Assembly (NCBI GenBank): GCA_905233545.1
Contig: CAJOEV010000021.1
Location: forward strand, 1 to 46,655
Direction of reading: 5' to 3'
DNA length: 46,655 bases
DNA from: an uncultured Eubacterium sp.
Lineage (GTDB): Bacteria; Bacillota; Clostridia; Oscillospirales; Acutalibacteraceae
The notes beneath the pieces were generated by a model, which saw only the letters and a list, made by a program, of their open reading frames with translations, made no database searches and was not told the DNA's origin. A program made the position numbers and the translations under genes. Positions 41,276 through 46,655 of the stretch are shown in pieces. How positions within the stretch are numbered: position 1 is the first letter of the stretch; every line of letters starts with the position of its first letter.

Positions 41276-41962
41276 TTATGCCCCCTTCTTATCTCTCATC
41301 GTTGAAATCTCGGCAACAACATATCTTTTTTCACTGTTGTATGCCGAAAACGCCTTTGATTCTTCATCACAGCTGAGAATCATTCCCGAAGAATACCGAA
41401 TGTCCGGAGACGGCTCAACCTTATTGCTGATAACCTTATATTCATACACCTTATCGGTTGTTTCAAAAACAAGAATATCGCCTTTGCTGATGTTGTGCAA
41501 GCCTTTGAAAGCAGCTGTTGAATATCCGGCAATATCAAGCTTGCTTTTATAATCGTCAAAGCTGCTCTTAGATGATAAGCCGACACCGCTTCTCATAGAA
41601 ACGCGGTTAACTCCAAAATACACATCAGTGCTGAGACCGATTTTATCACATTTCAAAACTCCGACCTTTTCGCAGGCACTGAGTTTCGAGATGTCGTATA
41701 CCAGATTGTTATTATCAAATCTGTCGGTATTAACCTCTATATCATTGAAATCAACAGTAAGCTTCTGCTGAGCATTGTGAACTGTTTTAACAGATAAATT
41801 CACAAAGGATATAAACATCGGCAAAATAACAATGAGAGCAATCAGACAGTAGGTCAAAGGAGTGGTGAAATAAGGAATCGCTCCCATGTCCTTTTTTCTC
41901 TTATGTTTTTTGCTGTGCTTGTTTTTATTTTCAGAAGCTGTTTTTTGGTTTTTGTTGCTCAT
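41276..41962 (-). CDS. sortase-fold membrane protein lacking the catalytic His
   Basis: A 228-residue protein with a very basic N-terminus (about 25 residues), one membrane helix (residues 34-56) and a C-terminal domain of the class that includes sortases. Strand order resembles sortase: VGVLKCDKIGLSTDVYFG, then GVGLSSKSSF, then LDIAGYSTAAFKGLHNISKGDILVF, then GMILSCDEE, then EKRYVVAEI. The site that should be the GH of the catalytic His reads GY (Tyr147); Cys198 and Arg213 are kept. It may be inactive in transpeptidation or have another activity. It is coupled to the His-rich membrane protein gene. Assignment to the fold is by eye and moderate in confidence. Confidence 0.65.
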   Translation of the reverse strand: MSNKNQKTASENKNKHSKKHKRKKDMGAIPYFTTPLTYCLIALIVILPMFISFVNLSVKTVHNAQQKLTVDFNDIEVNTDRFDNNNLVYDISKLSACEKVGVLKCDKIGLSTDVYFGVNRVSMRSGVGLSSKSSFDDYKSKLDIAGYSTAAFKGLHNISKGDILVFETTDKVYEYKVISNKVEPSPDIRYSSGMILSCDEESKAFSAYNSEKRYVVAEISTMRDKKGA

Positions 41963-42001
41963 TAATTAATCAACCTCTATCAGGCAGAGCAGACTCTGCG
42001 T

Positions 42002-43666
42002 TTAATCGTCTTCGAATACTGCACCTCTTGAGCCGGAAGTAACGTGCTGTGCATATCTCTTAAGATATCCTGTAAGCTTAAGCTCTTTGGGCTGCCACTT
42101 TGCTCTTCTTTCCTCAAGAACCTCATCGGATACATTAACTCTGAGAACTCTTGCAGGAATATCAATTTCAATTTCGTCGCCGTTTTCAACAAGAGCAATT
42201 GTTCCGCCGACTGCTGCTTCAGGGCTTACATGACCGATTGAAGCACCCCTTGTTGCGCCCGAAAAACGTCCGTCTGTAAGAAGTGCAACGGATGAGCCGA
42301 GACCCATTCCGATAATTGCGGATGTCGGAGAAAGCATTTCTCTCATACCGGGTCCGCCCTTAGGTCCTTCGTAACGGATAACAACAACGTCACCCTCAAC
42401 GACTTTGCCCGAGGTAATAGCTTCGATAGCCTCTTCCTCTGAATCGTAGCATTTAGCAGGACCCTTGTGCTGCATCATTTCGGGAGCAACTGCGCCCTTC
42501 TTGACAACCGAGCCCTCTTCGGCAAGATTGCCCTTGAGAACTGCAATACCGCCGTCCTTTGAGAAGGGATTATCAAGCTTTCTGATAACGTCGCCGTCCG
42601 CATCGCTTGCAGCATTTATTCTTTCTTCAACCGTTCCGTTAACAGTTAAAGCGTCTGTGTGAATAAGTCCGCCTGTTGCAAGCTCTTTGATAACGCTCTG
42701 CATTCCGCCGACATCATTAAGGTCTGTGATAAATACGGATGAAGCAGGATTGAGCTTACAAATCTGAGGCGTTGTGTTGCCCATTTCGTTGAGGTCATCA
42801 AGATTGATGTCGTGACCGGCTGCGTGAGCAATTGCAGTGAGATGAAGGATTGTGTTTGTTGAACAACCGATAGCCATATCACATCTCATTGCGTTTTCAA
42901 TAGCCTTTTCGGTGATAATATCCGAAGGCTTGATATCTTCTTTAAGCAAGTCCATAACTCTCTCGCCTGCCATTTTTGCAAGACGGAGACGGGCTGAATA
43001 AACTGCAGGGACTGTTCCCGAACCGGGAAGCGACATACCGATTGACTCGGTAAGGCAGTTCATTGAATTTGCTGTATACATTCCCGAACATGAACCGCAT
43101 GTGGGGCATGCTGTGAAAGCGGTTGCCTCAAGATTCTGAACGCTCATTTTGCCGACTGCGTTAGAGCCGACATATTCAAACTGCTCGGAAAGTCCGATAG
43201 GATTCTTTGTTTCGGTGCTCTTACCCGGAAGCATCGGTCCTCCGCTGATGAAGATACAGGGAAGATTGAGTCTGCAAGCTGCAAGAAGCATACCGGGAAC
43301 GATTTTATCGCAGTTGGGGATGAAAACGATTGCATCAAGCGGATGTGCTGTGAGCATAACCTCAATGCTGTCGGCAATAAGCTCTCTTGAGCAGAGAGAA
43401 TATTTCATTCCCTTATGATTCATTGCGATACCGTCGCAAACGCCGATTGTGTTGAATTCAAACGGAACACCGCCGGCATTTCTTATGCCTGCCTTAACCT
43501 GTTCCGCGATTTTATCAAGATGCATATGACCCGGGATGTAGTCGCTCTTTGAGTTAACAACTGCAACAAAGGGTCTTTTCATTTCAAGCTCATCAATACC
43601 GAGAGCTCGAAGAAGTGAACGGTGAGGAGCACGGGAAGGTCCCTCTTTAATTAAATCTGAACGCAT
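42002..43666 (-). CDS. ilvD: dihydroxy-acid dehydratase
   Basis: A 554-residue iron-sulfur enzyme that dehydrates 2,3-dihydroxy-isovalerate and -methylvalerate in valine, isoleucine and leucine synthesis. It starts at the ATG ending at 43666 after AAGGAG; the longer frame runs into spacer DNA. Cluster cysteines lie in [31 protein letters not shown]. The C-terminal [20 protein letters not shown] block is intact. The next gene downstream is the sortase-like protein, 39 bases on; that link is probably not functional. No other ilv genes are in the window. Confidence 0.97.
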   Translation of the reverse strand: MRSDLIKEGPSRAPHRSLLRALGIDELEMKRPFVAVVNSKSDYIPGHMHLDKIAEQVKAGIRNAGGVPFEFNTIGVCDGIAMNHKGMKYSLCSRELIADSIEVMLTAHPLDAIVFIPNCDKIVPGMLLAACRLNLPCIFISGGPMLPGKSTETKNPIGLSEQFEYVGSNAVGKMSVQNLEATAFTACPTCGSCSGMYTANSMNCLTESIGMSLPGSGTVPAVYSARLRLAKMAGERVMDLLKEDIKPSDIITEKAIENAMRCDMAIGCSTNTILHLTAIAHAAGHDINLDDLNEMGNTTPQICKLNPASSVFITDLNDVGGMQSVIKELATGGLIHTDALTVNGTVEERINAASDADGDVIRKLDNPFSKDGGIAVLKGNLAEEGSVVKKGAVAPEMMQHKGPAKCYDSEEEAIEAITSGKVVEGDVVVIRYEGPKGGPGMREMLSPTSAIIGMGLGSSVALLTDGRFSGATRGASIGHVSPEAAVGGTIALVENGDEIEIDIPARVLRVNVSDEVLEERRAKWQPKELKLTGYLKRYAQHVTSGSRGAVFEDD

Positions 43667-43689
43667 ATTTTTCTCCTTCGTCGAAAACA

Positions 43690-43860
43690 ATTGAGAATTG
43701 AGAGTTGAGAATTGAGAATTGTGGGAGGACTCCGCCCTCACCCGATTATAATCGGAGCGAAGCCCTTGGAGCGGCGCCAGACCCTTTTGTCACCTATGGT
43801 GACATTTCCCCTAACAGGGGAATCACCCGAAATTCTCCATTCTTCATTTTAAATTATAAA
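43690..43860. repeat. repetitive spacer between lysS and ilvD
   Basis: GAGAATTGAGAGTTGAGA words, a core with GGGAGGACTCCGCCCTCACC and TTATAATCGGAGCGAAGCCC, then hairpins TGTCACC/GGTGACA (43788-43804) and TTCCCCT/AGGGGAA, then ATTCTCCATTCTTCATT words. It combines a spacer with a piece of the palindromic repeat seen at 17466-17577. Confidence 0.75.
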
Positions 43861-43880
43861 TTTAATTAATCGCCCCGCGA

Positions 43881-45713
43881 TTAATCAAGCGGTTTCATCG
43901 TCGGGAACAAAAGTACATCCCTGATTGAATAGCTGTCTGTAAGCAGCATAACAAGTCTGTCGATTCCGATTCCGAGTCCGCCTGTCGGAGGCATTCCGTA
44001 TTCAAGCGCGGTTACGAAATCATTGTCTATCATATTAGCCTCGTCGTCGCCTGCTTCACGAAGCTTCATCTGAGCTCTGAAACGTTCCATCTGGTCAATC
44101 GGGTCGTTGAGCTCGGAATAAGCATTTCCGTACTCTGTTCCCATAATGAAGAGCTCAAAACGCTCGGTGAGTGCAGGACAAGTGGGCTTTTTCTTTGTAA
44201 GCGGACTTACCTCAACGGGATAGTCGATAATGAAGGTCGGCTGAACGAGCTTATCCTCAACATATTCCTCAAAGAAAGAATTGAGAATATCGCCCCATGT
44301 TGCCTTTCCGTTTTCAATTTCGATTCCCTTTTCGTTTGCAATTTCAATTGCCTTTTCGTTGTCGCTCATAAAGGAAGCAAAATCAATTCCGCTATATTCC
44401 TTGACTGCATCCATCATAGTCAGTCTTTTGAACGGAGTTTCAAGGTCGATTTCAGTTCCGTTGAATGTTATATGAAGGTCGTCGCAGACCTCTTTAGCAG
44501 CATTTCTGATTATGTTTTCGGCAATATCCATCATACCGTGGTAATCGGTGAATGCCTGATAAAGTTCAATTGTTGTGAACTCGGGATTATGGCGGACATC
44601 CATACCCTCATTTCTGAAAATTCTTCCGATTTCATAAACTCGTTCCATACCGCCGACAATGAGTCTCTTAAGATAGAGCTCTGTTGCAATACGAAGATAC
44701 ATATCCATATCAAGAGTGTTATGGTGAGTTATGAACGGTCTTGCCGAAGCGCCTCCGGGAATAAGATTGAGAATCGGAGTCTCAACCTCGATAAATCCGA
44801 GTGAATCAAGATAATTTCTGATAGTTGTGATTATCTTTGAACGCTTGATGAATGTTTCCTTAACATTCGGATTCATTATCATATCAAGACAGCGCTTGCG
44901 GTATCTTGTATCCGTATCGGTTAAGCCGTGGAACTTTTCGGGAAGCGGAAGAAGTGACTTTGAAATAAGTCTGATTTCCTTTGCGTGAACGGAAATTTCG
45001 CCCGTTCTTGTTTTGAAAACAAAGCCCTTGATTTCAACAATATCGCCGATATCCCAGGTTTTGAATGCCTTGAAAACATCCTCGCCGACATCATTCATAC
45101 GAACATATGCCTGAATTCTGCCGTTTCTGTCCTGAATATCGATGAAATTAGCCTTGCCCATATCGCGCCAGGTCATAATTCTTCCTGCGATAACAACTTC
45201 CTTGTTTTCAAGCTCATCGAAGTCAGCTTTGATTTCGTCGCTGTGGTGAGTCTGCTCGGCAAGAGTTATTTCAAACGGGTCGTTGCCCTGAGCCTGAAGT
45301 GCCTTGAGCTTGTCGATTCTGATTTGCTTTTGCTCGTTTTCAGAGAGAACAACCTCAGCCATTGCCATCTGGGCAGAGGCAGCGTTGTTGCCGATTGCTT
45401 CAATTTTTGCAAGAGCATCGCTCTCGCTTTCAGCCTCACCTTCAAGAGCAACTGCGCCTGTCTGAAGGAAAAGAGTATATTTAACCTTATCGCCGCTGTT
45501 TTCAACAAGGTATTTAGGATTGGTTTTTTCTTCATCGCCTGCAACAGCATTCTGAATCTTCATTCTGCTGTTTTTCTTAACAGCCTTAACGCCTCTTTTG
45601 CAAGCATCTTCTTTATCAAACACGGGTGACTTTCCGAGAACTTTTTCATCAACAATGAATTCAAAAGTAAACTCGCTGTCGCTGTGTTTTGTTATTTCAA
45701 ACTTTCCTGCCAT
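43881..45713 (-). CDS. lysS: lysyl-tRNA synthetase with an N-terminal YegP-like extension
   Basis: A 610-residue class II lysyl-tRNA synthetase, about 110 residues longer than usual. The extra N-terminus looks like two UPF0339/YegP-type repeats: residues 4-52 (KFEITKHSDSEFTFEF...CKRGVKAVKKNS) and about 65-115 (KYLVENSGDKVKYTLFL...ALAKIEAIGNNA). The normal enzyme follows: OB-fold anticodon domain (VVIAGRIMTWRDMGKANF), motif 2 (FRNEGMDVRHNPEFT) and motif 3 (GLGIGIDRLVMLL). All catalytic motifs are intact. The start follows AAAGG, and the extension is in frame without an internal start that has a good ribosome binding site. It lies downstream of greA, as in many Firmicutes. Confidence 0.96.
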   Translation of the reverse strand: MAGKFEITKHSDSEFTFEFIVDEKVLGKSPVFDKEDACKRGVKAVKKNSRMKIQNAVAGDEEKTNPKYLVENSGDKVKYTLFLQTGAVALEGEAESESDALAKIEAIGNNAASAQMAMAEVVLSENEQKQIRIDKLKALQAQGNDPFEITLAEQTHHSDEIKADFDELENKEVVIAGRIMTWRDMGKANFIDIQDRNGRIQAYVRMNDVGEDVFKAFKTWDIGDIVEIKGFVFKTRTGEISVHAKEIRLISKSLLPLPEKFHGLTDTDTRYRKRCLDMIMNPNVKETFIKRSKIITTIRNYLDSLGFIEVETPILNLIPGGASARPFITHHNTLDMDMYLRIATELYLKRLIVGGMERVYEIGRIFRNEGMDVRHNPEFTTIELYQAFTDYHGMMDIAENIIRNAAKEVCDDLHITFNGTEIDLETPFKRLTMMDAVKEYSGIDFASFMSDNEKAIEIANEKGIEIENGKATWGDILNSFFEEYVEDKLVQPTFIIDYPVEVSPLTKKKPTCPALTERFELFIMGTEYGNAYSELNDPIDQMERFRAQMKLREAGDDEANMIDNDFVTALEYGMPPTGGLGIGIDRLVMLLTDSYSIRDVLLFPTMKPLD

Positions 45714-45734
45714 AGTATGCCTTTCAACTTAATT

Positions 45735-45846
45735 AGGAGTTAGGAATTAGGAATTAGGAATTTCTGGTCGCTTCGCTCCGAATAATAATTGACCGAACGA
45801 AGTGAGAAACCTAAATTCCTCATTTCTCATTCCTCATTCCTCATTC
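45735..45846. repeat. repetitive spacer between greA and lysS
   Basis: Left arm of three TTAGGAA words, core TTTCTGGTCGCTTCGCTCCG then TTGACCGAACGAAGTGAG, right arm of ATTCCTC/ATTTCTC words. Full-length family member. Confidence 0.8.
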
Positions 45847-46326
45847 TTATTTTACGTCTTTAATCTTAAACTCAAGATTTCCCATCGGAGCTTCAACCAT
45901 TACAGTGTCGCCCTTCTTTGCGCCCATAAGAGCCATGCCAACGGGGCTTTCATCGGAAATTTTTCCGTTTGCAGGGTCACTCTGTGAGAAGCCTGTTATT
46001 TCATAAGTTATTTCAGCCTTGTCGATTTTTCTGACAACTGTAACCTTTGAGCCCATTGAAACAACATTTTTCTTTCCGCTTCCTTCAGCAGAGTCAATGA
46101 TAACTGCGTGGTCGAGCTGATATTTGAGTTCGTTGATACGTGCCTCAATCTTAGCCTGCTCGGATTTTGCTTCATCATATTCGCTGTTTTCGGAAAGGTC
46201 GCCGTAGGAACGGGCAACCTTAAGCTTTTCGGCGATATCATTTCTGCCGACTGTTTCAAGGTTTTCGAGCTCGGCAAGAAGCTCATCCCTGCCCTGTGTT
46301 GTCATTTTAAAAACTTTTGCTGCCAT
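45847..46326 (-). CDS. greA: transcription elongation factor GreA
   Basis: A 159-residue protein that rescues backtracked RNA polymerase by stimulating transcript cleavage. The N-terminal coiled coil carries the acidic tip SYGDLSENSEYDEAKSEQ (residues about 46-63). The C-terminal FKBP-like domain ends DESPVGMALMGAKKGDTVMVEAPMG. It starts after AAAGGAG and has its own promoter, so greA and lysS probably form a two-gene unit. Confidence 0.97.
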   Translation of the reverse strand: MAAKVFKMTTQGRDELLAELENLETVGRNDIAEKLKVARSYGDLSENSEYDEAKSEQAKIEARINELKYQLDHAVIIDSAEGSGKKNVVSMGSKVTVVRKIDKAEITYEITGFSQSDPANGKISDESPVGMALMGAKKGDTVMVEAPMGNLEFKIKDVK

Positions 46327-46380
46327 ATAAAAAACTCCTTTAAATGGTATATATATTTTTAGTCCTTTTTTAACCCTTTA

Positions 46381-46409
46381 ATTATATATTATAATATAGT
46401 CAAAGTCAA
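46381..46409 (-). promoter_or_regulatory. promoter of greA
   Basis: Minus-strand TTGACT (46409-46404), 17-base spacer, TATAAT (46386-46381), 55 bases before the start codon. Confidence 0.8.
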
Positions 46410-46419
46410 TCATTTTTTC

Positions 46420-46540
46420 AGAGTGGAAAGTGGTTCGTGGCTCGTGGTTCGTGTTGTTCGCCATAACGCATTACGAATTACAATCGTGCGAAGCAAACCA
46501 AAATTATGCATTTTGCATTTTGCATTATGCATTAAATAAA
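46420..46540. repeat. repetitive spacer upstream of greA
   Basis: GTGGTTCGTGGCTCGTGGTT words, then CATTACGAATTACAATCGTG, then four TGCATTA/TGCATTT words. The TGCATTA words also occur at 6155-6178. Confidence 0.65.
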
Positions 46541-46559
46541 AAATCGCCGACCCTTCGGG

Positions 46560-46582
46560 CAATGTCATTAAGTTAATGACAT
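46560..46582. repeat. palindrome and end-to-end repeat
   Basis: ATGTCATTAA-G-TTAATGACAT is a 10-bp perfect palindrome, and CAATGTCATTAAGTTAA matches the minus strand at 80-96. Confidence 0.55.
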
Positions 46583-46589
46583 AAAAACG

Positions 46590-46629
46590 AAAAAACGACA
46601 CACTTGCATACGCTTGAGTGTCGTTTTTT
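46590..46629. terminator. hairpin terminator at the window edge
   Basis: AAAAAACGACAC pairs with GTGTCGTTTTTT around a loop of about 16 bases that can extend the stem. It has A and T runs on both sides, so it can act in both directions; the gene it serves lies outside the window. Confidence 0.7.
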
Positions 46630-46655
46630 GTGCGAATAAAGAAAAAATCACAATT

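Overview
The window is a piece of a low-GC Firmicutes chromosome, most likely a gut member of the class Clostridia (Oscillospiraceae/Lachnospiraceae-like). I infer this from the division-cell-wall (dcw) cluster with mraZ, rsmH and a PASTA-domain penicillin-binding protein, the DNPR motif of a meso-diaminopimelate MurE, a glycine riboswitch on an AGCS symporter, VanW and YqeG proteins, cytoplasmic glycoside hydrolases aimed at host glycans, and consensus sigma-A promoters. No species is named because nothing here fixes one.

Layout. 1-1850: AGCS sodium/amino-acid symporter (minus strand, frameshifted) behind a tandem glycine riboswitch. 1960-4112: plus-strand operon of a TIM-barrel protein, YqeG phosphatase and a VanW protein. 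4069-11400: minus-strand glycan region with an MFS sugar transporter (frameshifted), GH38 alpha-mannosidase and GH29 alpha-fucosidase, interleaved with two RAYT-type Y1 transposases. 11610-12342: initiator tRNA followed by two displaced copies of its 3' end and unexplained folded sequence. 12436-16040: small protein plus a second GH38. 16137-19000: secreted Ig-like protein with a long folded leader, and an NSS transporter. 19326-33090: the dcw cluster on the minus strand (mraZ, rsmH, ftsL, PBP2, murE, mraY, ftsW, murG, murA, ftsQ, ftsZ). murF, murD, murB/C and ftsA are absent from it, and most junctions carry repetitive spacer DNA. 33140-38951: a second MFS sugar transporter, a DUF3800 protein with its own small RNA, a pyrophosphatase-family protein, an iron alcohol dehydrogenase (frameshifted near the start) and a GH33 sialidase. 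39016-46655: fold-back element, TagH-like ABC ATPase, a Ser/His-rich membrane protein next to a sortase-like protein lacking the catalytic His, ilvD, lysS with an unusual N-terminal extension, and greA.

How parts work together. The mannosidases, fucosidase, sialidase and two GPH/MFS permeases look like a dispersed set for intracellular trimming of imported oligosaccharides from N-glycans or mucin; none of the four enzymes has a visible signal peptide. The dcw cluster supplies lipid II synthesis and the divisome. The repetitive spacers, made of degenerate 7-8 base words in inverted arms round a palindromic core, share their sequence pattern with the flanks of the two RAYT genes, so I propose that they are one mobile family.

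The strongest candidates for something under-described are (i) the DUF3800 gene with a promoter-RNA-terminator module directly in front of it, (ii) the RAYT/spacer family, including inverted repeats inside the transposase coding sequences, and (iii) the sortase-like/His-rich membrane protein pair. All functional statements are from reading the sequence; no search or folding program was run.
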